NCBI GenBank assembly: GCA_023437865.1
Contig: JAEZFE010000520.1
Coordinates: 1 to 6,744, forward strand
Reading direction: 5' to 3'
Origin: Pseudomonadota bacterium
GTDB lineage: Bacteria; Pseudomonadota; Alphaproteobacteria; Rhodospirillales; Magnetospirillaceae
DNA: 6,744 nucleotides
Shown here: positions 1 to 5,671 of the stretch, piece by piece
Position numbering within the stretch: position 1 is the stretch's first letter
How the letters are laid out: every line of letters begins with the position of its first letter
Made by a program: the position numbers and the translations under genes
The notes under the pieces: model-generated
The model's input: only the letters and a program-made list of their open reading frames with translations
Told to the model about the DNA's origin: nothing
Database searches by the model: none

Positions 1-986
1 TGACCAAGCCGACCGTGGCCGACACCCTGTGCGCGACCGAAGTGACCGAGCCGCTAAAGGCTCAGCCGATCGACCCGCCGACCCTGGCCATGATCTTCGC
101 CGTCAATGACAGCCCGTTGGCTGGCACCGAGGGCGACAAGGTCACCAGCCGTGTCATCGGTGCCCGTCTGATGCGCGAGGCCGAGTCCAACGTCGCCATC
201 CGCATCACCGAGCAGGACTCCCGCGACGCCTTTGAAGTGGCCGGCCGTGGCGAATTGCAGCTCGGCGTGCTGATCGAGACCATGCGTCGCGAAGGCTTCG
301 AGCTGTCGGTGTCGCGTCCGCGCGTGCTGTTCCAGACCGACGAGAACGGTCAGCGCCTCGAGCCCATCGAGGAAGTCTTCATCGACGTGGACGAGGAATT
401 CTCCGGCGCCGTGGTCGAGAAGATGACACTGCGCAAGGCTGAGCTGACCGGCATGCGCCCGTCGGGCGCCGGCAAGGTCCGCGTCACCTTCCTCGCCCCG
501 TCGCGCGGCCTGATCGGCTATCACGGCGAGTTCCTCACCGATACCCGCGGCACCGGCCTGATGAACCGCGTGTTCCACGGCTACGCCCCCTACAAGGGCC
601 CGATCGAGGGCCGCCGCAACGGCGTGCTGATCTCGAACGCCGGCGGCGATTCGGTGACCTATGCCCTGTGGAACCTGGAAGACCGTGGCCCGCTGTTCAT
701 CACCGGCGGCGTCAAGGTGTACGAGGGCATGATCGTCGGCGAGCATTCGCGCGGCAACGACCTCGAGGTCAACGTGCTCAAGGGTAAGCAGCTCACCAAC
801 GTCCGCGCCTCGGGCAAGGACGAGGCGGTGCGCCTGACCACCCCGCGCAAGATGAGCCTGGAACAGGCCATCGCCTACATTCAGGACGACGAGCTGGTGG
901 AGGTGACCCCCAAGTCCATCCGCCTGCGCAAGCGTCTGCGCGATCCGAACGAGCGCAAGAAGGCCGAACGCGCGGCCAAGGACTGA
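1..986 (+). CDS. typA: Translational GTPase TypA/BipA, C-terminal part (5' end outside window)
   Basis: This is the last 327 residues of TypA/BipA, a ribosome-associated GTPase of the EF-G/LepA class involved in 50S assembly and stress or low-temperature growth. The reading frame is open from base 3, and the codons before the GTG at 15 (T-K-P-T) already match the family, so the gene enters from upstream and the GTG is internal. The full protein is usually about 600 aa, and the N-terminal G domain is missing here only because of the window edge. Visible landmarks are GRGELQLGVLIETMRREGFE (EF-G domain III-like), PSRGLIGYHGEF and GTGLMNRVF (domain V-like), and the BipA-specific C-terminal domain with NGVLISNAGG, VYEGMIVGEHSRGNDL and TNVRASGKDEAVRL. 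It ends in the usual DDELVEVTPKSIRLRKR plus a basic tail. A strong terminator follows directly. Identification is very secure. Confidence 0.97.
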   Translation, partial: TKPTVADTLCATEVTEPLKAQPIDPPTLAMIFAVNDSPLAGTEGDKVTSRVIGARLMREAESNVAIRITEQDSRDAFEVAGRGELQLGVLIETMRREGFELSVSRPRVLFQTDENGQRLEPIEEVFIDVDEEFSGAVVEKMTLRKAELTGMRPSGAGKVRVTFLAPSRGLIGYHGEFLTDTRGTGLMNRVFHGYAPYKGPIEGRRNGVLISNAGGDSVTYALWNLEDRGPLFITGGVKVYEGMIVGEHSRGNDLEVNVLKGKQLTNVRASGKDEAVRLTTPRKMSLEQAIAYIQDDELVEVTPKSIRLRKRLRDPNERKKAERAAKD

Positions 987-991
987 AGCTG

Positions 992-1019
992 AAAGGGCGC
1001 CCCTCGGGGCGCCCTTTTT
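992..1019 (+). terminator. Rho-independent terminator of typA
   Basis: GGGCGCCC (995-1002) pairs perfectly with GGGCGCCC (1007-1014) around a CTCG tetraloop. Three flanking A-T pairs (992-994 with 1015-1017) extend the stem to 11 bp, and it runs straight into five T residues (1015-1019). It lies 5 bases after the typA stop. It also sits just beyond the stop of the converging MFS gene; read on the minus strand the stem is followed by only three T residues, so it should work mainly for typA. Confidence 0.93.
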
Positions 1020-1023
1020 ATTT

Positions 1024-2232
1024 CTATGCCGCCGCCCTGACGCTGGCGTCCTTGATCGGCAGGTGCACCAGCGTGGCGAACACGCCCGCCACCACCGTGC
1101 TCATCCACATGACGTCGTAGGACAAGGTGGCGTCGTAGACGATGCCGCCGAGGAACGAGCCCAGGAATGCCCCCACCTGGTGCGAGAAGAACACCACGCC
1201 GAACAGCATGCCGATGTAGCGCGGGCCGAACAGGCCGGCGATCAGGCCGGTGGTGGGCGGCACGGTGGACAGCCACAGCAGGCCCATGGTGGCGGCGTAG
1301 GCCAGCAGCGTCACCTCGGTCTTCGGCCCCAGCACGAACAGCAAGGTGGCGATCGCGCGGGCTAGGTAGATGGCCGACAGCAGGTATTTGGCCCGTACTT
1401 TCAGCCGCCCGGCCACATAGGTGCCGATGACGTTGAAGCCGCCGATGACCAGCAGCGCGGTGGCGCCCGCCCCCTTGCTCATGCCGCACAGCGCCAGATA
1501 GCCGGGCAGGTGCACGCCGATGAAGGCGAGCTGGAAGCCGCAGACAAAGAAGCCGGCGGTCAGCAGGCGGTAGCCGGAATGGCCCCAGGCCTCCGACAGC
1601 GCCTCGCGGATGGATTGCGGGTGGGCCAGCGCCGCATGGGCGGCGCGGGCAGCAATCTCGCCCTTGTTCAGCACCAGCGCCATGGGGATGCTGGCCAGCG
1701 AGAAGGCGGCCAGAACCCAGACGGTGGTGGTGGCACCCAAGGAACCGATCAGGCCCTGGGTCATCGGGATCATGGCCATCATGCCCAGCGACCCCAAGGC
1801 CGAACCGGTGCCCATGGCAGCAGTCCGGTGCTCCGGGCTGACCGCGCGGCCCACCGGCCCCAGCACCACCGAATAGGAGGTGGCGGCGAGGCCGAAGCCG
1901 GAGATGACCCCCAGGCCGATTACCGTGGGCCATTGTCCGCCCCAGGCCACCAGCATCATGCCGAGGCCGAAGGCCAGCGCGCCGGCAGCGGCGACGCGGG
2001 CGGCGCCCCAGCGGTCGGCGGCGGCGCCGGTGAAGGGCTGGAACGCCCCCCAGAACAGATTGTGCATGGCCACGGCCAGCGAGAAAGTGGCGAGTGGCCA
2101 GCCGCGGTCGGCGGACAGCGGTCCGATCAGCAGGCCCTGGGCCTGCCGCGAACCCATGGAAACGCTCATCATCAGGCAGCCGCCGATGAAAATGGTGAGC
2201 ACGGCGGGGGTCAGCCAAGCGGGACGGCCCAT
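1024..2232 (-). CDS. MFS permease, OFA/monocarboxylate-porter-like
   Basis: This 402-aa protein is a hydrophobic 12-helix major facilitator permease of the inner membrane. The MFS motif A region is visible as GAAADRWGAARV (residues 69-80), between the predicted second and third helices. The middle cytoplasmic loop (about 188-220, rich in K/R/H) separates the two six-helix halves. The second half contains GFFVCGFQLAFIGVHLPGYL (227-246), WLSTVPPTTGL (320-330) and FFSHQVGAFLGSFLGG (348-363), a pattern I associate with oxalate/formate-antiporter or monocarboxylate-porter-like transporters. The substrate cannot be read from sequence; a small organic anion is a guess. The ATG is supported by GAGG five bases upstream (2238-2241 on the + strand). 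It is a single-gene unit, convergent with typA, and no neighbour suggests a substrate. The family call is firm and the subfamily moderate. Confidence 0.92.
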   Translation of the reverse strand: MGRPAWLTPAVLTIFIGGCLMMSVSMGSRQAQGLLIGPLSADRGWPLATFSLAVAMHNLFWGAFQPFTGAAADRWGAARVAAAGALAFGLGMMLVAWGGQWPTVIGLGVISGFGLAATSYSVVLGPVGRAVSPEHRTAAMGTGSALGSLGMMAMIPMTQGLIGSLGATTTVWVLAAFSLASIPMALVLNKGEIAARAAHAALAHPQSIREALSEAWGHSGYRLLTAGFFVCGFQLAFIGVHLPGYLALCGMSKGAGATALLVIGGFNVIGTYVAGRLKVRAKYLLSAIYLARAIATLLFVLGPKTEVTLLAYAATMGLLWLSTVPPTTGLIAGLFGPRYIGMLFGVVFFSHQVGAFLGSFLGGIVYDATLSYDVMWMSTVVAGVFATLVHLPIKDASVRAAA

Positions 2233-2333
2233 GACAACCTCGGCAATTCTTGATCAGGATGAGCAGGGTAAGCGGCCTTCCGCCAGCACTGCAAACGAGT
2301 TGTCGTTGCCCGCGGCGTTAGCTTTTCTAAGCC

Positions 2334-2362
2334 CTGACAGAACCCTCTGGTGGCGCTATCCT
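2334..2362 (+). promoter_or_regulatory. Sigma70-like promoter for the 117-aa gene
   Basis: CTGACA (2334-2339; 5 of 6 to TTGACA) and TATCCT (2357-2362; 4 of 6 to TATAAT) are separated by exactly 17 bases. Transcription would start near 2369 and leave a leader of about 25 bases carrying the AAGGGAAG ribosome binding site of the gene at 2394. This start point would exclude the in-frame ATG at 2364. No operator is evident. Confidence 0.6.
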
Positions 2363-2393
2363 GATGGACCGAGCAACCGAAGGGAAGCGCGCC

Positions 2394-2747
2394 ATGGCGG
2401 CAACCGTCCGGCTGATGCCCCATCACGACCCGCATTGGCGGGACAAGGTGACCGAACTCAGGGAGCGCCATGCCAGGCTGCTGTCGCACGATGGCCTGCT
2501 GACGTTGGCCGAGCAGCGCGAGTTAATGGCGCTGCGCGAGGCCATGGACAAGGCGCTGAACTCCCGCTTCCGCACCACCGTCGAATACCGCGATTACTAT
2601 TTTGCCCGCGCCCGCCAGTTGCTTGATGATGAGGGGATCGACATGGATCTGCCCGAGGTTCCGGCCGACGCGACCGTGGAAGAGATCGACCGGGTGCTGG
2701 GGCTGGTCTGGGCGGCGGTGGAAGTGACGAACAGCGAAACCTTTTGA
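2394..2747 (+). CDS. Hypothetical 117-aa helical protein
   Basis: I do not recognise a family. The product is soluble, charged and without signal peptide or membrane segment. It is predicted mostly helical: residues 14-30 (HWRDKVTELRERHARLL) and 37-58 (LTLAEQRELMALREAMDKALNS) form two amphipathic helices. A third Tyr/Arg-rich segment (about 64-79) includes VEYRDYYFARARQLL. A Pro-containing linker (87-94) leads to a last helix (94-110) with ATVEEIDRVLGLVWAAVE. The ATG at 2394 is chosen because AAGGGA (2380-2385) lies 8 bases upstream and a promoter-like pair ends at 2362. An in-frame ATG at 2364 would lie at or before the transcription start. It is divergent from the MFS gene. No terminator follows, so transcription may continue into the small genes from 2897. 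Coding status is supported by start signals and typical codon use; function is unknown. Confidence 0.8.
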   Translation: MAATVRLMPHHDPHWRDKVTELRERHARLLSHDGLLTLAEQRELMALREAMDKALNSRFRTTVEYRDYYFARARQLLDDEGIDMDLPEVPADATVEEIDRVLGLVWAAVEVTNSETF

Positions 2748-2896
2748 TCTGGGTGAACGCTAAAAATCGCCAATAATTTTACGCACTTCCGTATGAGTTG
2801 CCGGCATGGCTGAGCCCTATGCTTTCGCATAAGTCGTCTGCTTCTTACGGGTTAAGATGAGCCTCAGTGAAGCTCCTTGGTGGGCGGGAGGCAGCG
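2748..2896 (+). other. 149-base leader/intergenic region with small inverted repeat
   Basis: This AT-richer spacer separates the 117-aa gene from the small tandem genes. It has no terminator after 2747 and no convincing -35/-10 pair that I can find. The one clear structure is TATGC-TTTC-GCATA (2818-2831), perfect 5-base arms around a 4-base loop. It could be a small hairpin or an operator half-site pair for the genes downstream. An ATG at 2857 opens a frame that joins the second small gene, but it has no ribosome binding site and conflicts with the better-supported gene at 2897. Confidence 0.35.
2883..2891 (+). promoter_or_regulatory. Strong ribosome binding site of first small gene, sequence repeated before the second
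   Basis: GGCGGGAGG ends 5 bases before the ATG at 2897 and decides that start over the GTG at 2867. The identical nonamer occurs at 3107-3115, before the second small gene. Confidence 0.75.
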
Positions 2897-3103
2897 ATGT
2901 TTCTGGTACGAGTGGATCGCAGCAGCGACAGACGCTATCAGCCGCTCACGGTCAAGACTGCCGAATACCTGTACGACTTCGCGGCGTTCATCGCGCGCTC
3001 CATCCCCGACGCCGAGGTTCATGCCCGGCTGGGATTGCAGGCCGGCGACGAGGTGGTGTTCCTGGGCAAAGCGCTCGAAGACGAAGGCAGCGAGTTGTTC
3101 TGA
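2897..3103 (+). CDS. Small tandem paralogue A (68 aa), unknown function
   Basis: This is a 68-aa acidic protein beginning MFLVRVD and ending EGSELF, with no signal peptide or membrane helix. The predicted layout is an N-terminal strand, a helix around residues 20-35 (KTAEYLYDFAAFIARS), then a strand-turn-strand with VHARLGLQAGDEVVFLG. The ATG at 2897 has GGGAGG five bases upstream; the in-frame GTG at 2867 has no such site. It is followed after 20 bases by a related gene. The two align without gaps at an offset of two residues with 18 identities in about 66 positions, including the spaced Y..PL, T.E.L, A.IA.S, the VV pair and the terminal LF. They are therefore probably an old tandem duplication. 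I know no named family for either. The stop TGA overlaps an ATG (TGATG, 3101-3105), so coupled translation is possible. Confidence 0.72.
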   Translation: MFLVRVDRSSDRRYQPLTVKTAEYLYDFAAFIARSIPDAEVHARLGLQAGDEVVFLGKALEDEGSELF

Positions 3104-3106
3104 TGA

Positions 3107-3115
3107 GGCGGGAGG
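3107..3115 (+). promoter_or_regulatory. Ribosome binding site of second small gene
   Basis: GGCGGGAGG lies 8 bases before the ATG at 3124, a good distance. It lies inside the reading frame that would start at the overlapping ATG 3103, which argues for 3124 as the true start. Confidence 0.7.
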
Positions 3116-3123
3116 ACAAGACC

Positions 3124-3324
3124 ATGATCACCCTCGACCTGATGTCCAATGGCCATTATCCGCCACTCGACAGCCGCACTCCGGAGGAACTGTTCGAACT
3201 GGCCGTCAAGATCGCCACATCGCTGGACAACGTGCGGGTGGTGGTTCCGGTGGGCGATCGCCCCGAGGAAAGAGTGGTTCTCACCAGCAAGCTGATGCGC
3301 CGGCAGGGTGCCGCGCTGTTCTAG
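3124..3324 (+). CDS. Small tandem paralogue B (66 aa), unknown function
   Basis: This 66-aa protein, MITLDLMS to GAALF, is the diverged second copy of the gene just upstream and is presumably in the same operon. It keeps the HYPPL start region, a helix around residues 19-33 (TPEELFELAVKIATS), a V-rich strand (37-43, VRVVVPV), a second strand with ERVVLTS and the terminal LF. Its C-terminal segment is basic (KLMRRQG), where paralogue A is acidic (KALEDEG). A complementary pairing of the two products is imaginable but not shown. The start at 3124 has GGGAGG eight bases upstream. Alternative in-frame starts are ATG 3103, overlapping the previous stop, and ATG 2857, which would overlap paralogue A along its length and lacks a ribosome binding site. 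Function is unknown. Confidence 0.72.
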   Translation: MITLDLMSNGHYPPLDSRTPEELFELAVKIATSLDNVRVVVPVGDRPEERVVLTSKLMRRQGAALF

Positions 3325-3350
3325 AAGCCGGCGCCTTGACGGGGCTTTTC
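3325..3350 (+). terminator. Possible weak terminator between convergent genes
   Basis: AAGCC (3325-3329) can pair with GGCTT (3343-3347), with a second small stem CC/GG (3334-3335 with 3341-3342) inside, followed by TTTTC. The stem is short and interrupted. Its place directly after the stop of paralogue B and before the converging deacetylase-like gene is the main support. Confidence 0.3.
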
Positions 3351-3351
3351 T

Positions 3352-4377
3352 CTAGCTGCCGCCGGCCCCGACATAGAATTGCCAGCCGAACCACCGCCAC
3401 CGCCCTTCCAGCGAGGGCGCGGTGCAGTTCAGCCGAGCCCGCCCCTGGGGCAGTGGCTTCGTCATGCGCACCTCGATACGTGGGCCCAGGCGCTCGATGA
3501 CGGCGCGGCCCTCGTGCGAGGTGTAGCAGGCCAGATGCTCCATGCCGGGAACTTCGGATGCCAGCGTGAAGCCGAAGGCGGGCGGGTTGGCGCCGATACG
3601 GGGGTCGGCGGGGGTGACGTCCACTGCCGGCAAGGGCAGCGAGCGCACCGCGAGGCGGAAGCGCTCCGCCTCGCCATAGGTCTCGTTGAGCGGAAACCGC
3701 GGCAGGAAGAACAGGTCCGACTTGCTCCATACCGGTCCCGAATGCTGGCCGAACGCCGCCTTGAATCCGGCGGCGCGGGCGATCTCGACCGCCTCGCGGC
3801 TCATCTCGCCATAGGGCCATGCCAACAGGTCCGGCGCCTTCCCCAATTCGGCTTCGAAACGAATGTGTGCGCGGTGCAGGTCCTCGGCTACCGCCGAGGC
3901 GGCCAGCGCCGGCATGTGGGGGTGGCCGGCGCCCTGGCTGCCGATGGTGACCAGGGACGAGGCGGCCAGTTGGCGCAGCTGCTCCCAGTTCATGGAATCG
4001 ACACTGCCGCGGTCGGCTTCATCGGTGCCCACGAATACGGTGAAGGGTAGGCCGGCGGCCTGCAGGCGTGGCCAGGCGTGCTCCCACACGCTGGCCCAGG
4101 CGCCGTCGATGGTCAGCGCCACCGTCTTGTCAGGCAGTGGCTTGCCTGTCCGCAGTGCGTCCACCACCTGAGGCAGCGGCAGCACGGTGTAACCGCCGGA
4201 TTTCAGCTCGGTGATCTGGGCCGCCAGTTGGTCAAGCCGGGTGTTCGTGGCTGGCGTGCGGTCGTCGTCGAAACGGTTGTAGGTCACCACCACCGCCGAA
4301 TCGGCCGCCCATGCCGATGCGGTGGCGAAACCCGCCACTACGGCGAGTGCCATTGCCAGAAACACTCTGTTTCCCAT
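3352..4377 (-). CDS. Secreted polysaccharide deacetylase family (CE4/NodB-fold) protein with degenerate active site
   Basis: This 341-aa exported protein has a signal peptide at residues 1-24 (MGNRVFLA...SAWA, cleavage before ADSA). The NodB-like barrel shows [16 protein letters not shown] (33-48), TIDGAW (89-94), VFVGTD (114-119), [11 protein letters not shown] (145-155), WPYGE (187-191) and [11 protein letters not shown] (225-235). A C-terminal domain (about 245-341) ends in [13 protein letters not shown]4 enzymes remove acetyl groups from polysaccharides using a metal held by the second Asp of TFDDG and two His of H(S/T)xxH. Here that Asp is Gly92 and the first His is Gln148; only His152 is kept. 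Relatives I remember have TIDDAY and YHRF, so Gly92 and Asn34 look specific to this copy, whereas the Gln seems common in the subfamily. Catalysis is therefore doubtful. The ATG at 4377 has TAAGG five bases upstream and gives a clean signal peptide. The 18-codon extension to a TTG at 4431 is rejected. Confidence 0.88.
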   Translation of the reverse strand: MGNRVFLAMALAVVAGFATASAWAADSAVVVTYNRFDDDRTPATNTRLDQLAAQITELKSGGYTVLPLPQVVDALRTGKPLPDKTVALTIDGAWASVWEHAWPRLQAAGLPFTVFVGTDEADRGSVDSMNWEQLRQLAASSLVTIGSQGAGHPHMPALAASAVAEDLHRAHIRFEAELGKAPDLLAWPYGEMSREAVEIARAAGFKAAFGQHSGPVWSKSDLFFLPRFPLNETYGEAERFRLAVRSLPLPAVDVTPADPRIGANPPAFGFTLASEVPGMEHLACYTSHEGRAVIERLGPRIEVRMTKPLPQGRARLNCTAPSLEGRWRWFGWQFYVGAGGS

Positions 4378-4472
4378 CCTGGCCTTACCCCTTTTCGCTG
4401 GTGCGACTACATTGGGCGGAGCGAATCGCAACCATGCGGCGTTGCACCATCTTTTACGACAGGAGAAAGCAG
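4378..4472. other. Divergent intergenic region between deacetylase-like gene and rutE-like gene
   Basis: These 95 bases must hold two outward promoters. Both ribosome binding sites are clear: TAAGG on the minus strand (4383-4387) and AGGAGA on the plus strand (4461-4466). I could not find a convincing -35/-10 pair in either direction. Confidence 0.4.
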
Positions 4473-5063
4473 ATGACCACCCCGCTGGATGACCGGGCCC
4501 TGGACCAGCTGTTCCGCGACGCCCGCACCCACTCGCGCTGGCTAGACAAGCCCGTACCCGAGGCGCTGCTGCGCCAGGCGTGGGACTTGGCCCGCATGGG
4601 GCCGACCTCTGCCAACACTCAGCCTGCCCGCGTGGTGTTCGTCACCTCGCCTGCGGCCAAGGCGCGGCTCAAGCCGGCGCTGGACGCGGGCAACGTGGAC
4701 AAGACCATGGCGGCACCGGTCACCGCCATCGTCGCCCACGATATGGAGTTTTACGAGGCGCTGCCGCGCACCTTCCCTCATGTCGACGCCCGCGCCTGGT
4801 TCATCGGCAAGGAGGAGGCCATCCGGGTCACCGCCTTCCGCAACGGCACGCTGCAAGCTGGCTACCTGCTCCTGGCGCTGCGGGCGCTGGGTCTCGATTG
4901 CGGCCCCATGAGCGGCTTCAACAATGCCGCCGTGGATCAGGATTTCCTCGCCGGCACCAGCTGGAAGAGCAACTTCCTGATCAATATCGGCTATGGCGAC
5001 CCTGCCGCCCTGCATGGCCGCAATCCCCGCCTGGATTTCGACGAGGCGTGCCGGATCGCCTGA
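4473..5063 (+). CDS. rutE: Nitroreductase family protein, RutE/HadB-like (malonic semialdehyde reductase type)
   Basis: At 196 aa the protein has the same length as E. coli RutE, an FMN-dependent nitroreductase-fold enzyme that reduces malonic semialdehyde to 3-hydroxypropionate in pyrimidine breakdown. Family signatures in order are [11 protein letters not shown] (13-23), [12 protein letters not shown] (42-53, flavin-binding segment), [18 protein letters not shown] (71-88), EFYEALP and [10 protein letters not shown] (92-110), [20 protein letters not shown] (122-141), GPMSGF (144-149) and [12 protein letters not shown] (165-176). The ATG at 4473 has AGGAGA six bases upstream, and the open frame further upstream is non-coding extension. 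No other rut gene lies in the window, so its substrate here could be malonic semialdehyde from another route, or a quinone or nitro compound. The family call is secure; the physiological role is inferred. Confidence 0.92.
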   Translation: MTTPLDDRALDQLFRDARTHSRWLDKPVPEALLRQAWDLARMGPTSANTQPARVVFVTSPAAKARLKPALDAGNVDKTMAAPVTAIVAHDMEFYEALPRTFPHVDARAWFIGKEEAIRVTAFRNGTLQAGYLLLALRALGLDCGPMSGFNNAAVDQDFLAGTSWKSNFLINIGYGDPAALHGRNPRLDFDEACRIA

Positions 5064-5066
5064 GGC

Positions 5067-5558
5067 CTATAGCTTCGGCTTCGGCAGGTGGCTGATATCG
5101 ACGCCTGCCGCCCAGCCGCCGATGACGGCGATCACCGTCACCAGGCCCATTTCGATGAAAGAGCCGGTGCCGCACAGATTGAGGGTGAAGCGGCGCTTGG
5201 CCGGCCACAGCAGCGGCACGCCCGAAGGTGTCAGGCTGTCGGCGGCCAAGTGCGACAAATAGCCGATGATGACCGGGGCCGCCACCCATTGGCTGCTCAG
5301 GAAGGCCAGGCCGAACACGCAGGCCAGTACCGCCAAGAGGGAATGGGTGATGCCGCGGTGGCCGAACACCATCGAAATCGGCACCGAGATGGGGCGCAGC
5401 TTGCGGCCCGCCCAGGATTGCGGGTGGTCGATGTCGGGCAGCAGCGATCCCAGGGCGGCGGCGGCCAGGGCCTGCGGGTCAGCGGGGGTGCCGCCGGTCA
5501 GCTTGGCGGTCAGTGCCCAGGCGGCGGCGCCCACCACCACGTGTGAACCGGCCATCAT
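5067..5558 (-). CDS. YdjM-like inner-membrane metal-dependent hydrolase
   Basis: This 163-aa protein belongs to the YdjM / membrane-bound metal-dependent hydrolase family (PF04307 as I remember it). Metal-ligand-type motifs are MAGSHVVVG with His6, LLPDIDHP (39-46), FGHRGITHSLL (65-75) and LSHLAADSLTPSGVPLLWP (101-119), interleaved with hydrophobic helices (about 75-90, 92-104, 134-150). The biochemical substrate of the family is not established. E. coli ydjM is in the LexA regulon; I see no GAAC-N7-GAAC or GTTC-N7-GTTC box upstream here. I chose the Met-Met start at 5558/5555 because the family begins a few residues before the first His. An in-frame ATG at 5579 adds seven residues, and neither start has a strong ribosome binding site. 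Its stop lies 3 bases from the stop of the convergent rutE-like gene, with no terminator between them. Confidence 0.88.
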   Translation of the reverse strand: MMAGSHVVVGAAAWALTAKLTGGTPADPQALAAAALGSLLPDIDHPQSWAGRKLRPISVPISMVFGHRGITHSLLAVLACVFGLAFLSSQWVAAPVIIGYLSHLAADSLTPSGVPLLWPAKRRFTLNLCGTGSFIEMGLVTVIAVIGGWAAGVDISHLPKPKL

Positions 5559-5671
5559 GACCGAAAGCCCAGCATACATGCGTCAAACGGTTGAGTTCCC
5601 AACTTGCACATAATCGGGTAAAGTCCCTATTCCTTCGTATAGCGAGGCCAGTTTCTGTTGGGGGAAGCCGC
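5559..5671. promoter_or_regulatory. Divergent control region ydjM-like / hemerythrin
   Basis: This 113-base spacer serves both genes. It contains the inverted repeat AGTT-CCC-AACT (5594-5604), embedded in GTTG-N6-CAAC (5590-5603), which could be a regulator site. For the hemerythrin gene the best pair is TTGCAC (5604-5609), 18 bases, TATTCC (5628-5633), only 3 of 6 in each box. No FNR consensus (TTGAT-N4-ATCAA) is present. Confidence 0.3.

Noticed and set aside
54..746. Open frame of 230 codons antisense to typA
   Set aside because: It is fully opposite a highly conserved gene and has His/Ala/Gly/Asp-biased shadow composition.
881..2218. Long open frame (445 codons) on the minus strand overlapping the MFS gene in another frame
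   Set aside because: The translation is rich in Arg, Gly, His and Pro with no domain, and it overlaps both typA and a clear permease. It is a high-GC shadow frame.
1510..2253. Long plus-strand open frames opposite the MFS gene
   Set aside because: The compositions are Gly/Ala/Gln/His-rich, there are no ribosome binding sites, and they are fully antisense to a well-supported gene.
2857..3324. A 155-aa frame that would fuse an upstream stretch to the second small gene
   Set aside because: Its first 89 codons overlap paralogue A in another frame, are Arg/Gly-rich without family likeness and have no ribosome binding site. The ATG at 3124 has a strong one.
4378..4431. 18-codon N-terminal extension of the deacetylase-like protein from a TTG
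   Set aside because: It would place basic and Pro residues before an already complete signal peptide. TTG is rare, and the ATG at 4377 has a good ribosome binding site.
5559..5671. LexA box or FNR site before the ydjM-like and hemerythrin genes
   Set aside because: Direct reading found no GAAC-N7-GAAC/GTTC-N7-GTTC and no TTGAT-N4-ATCAA.
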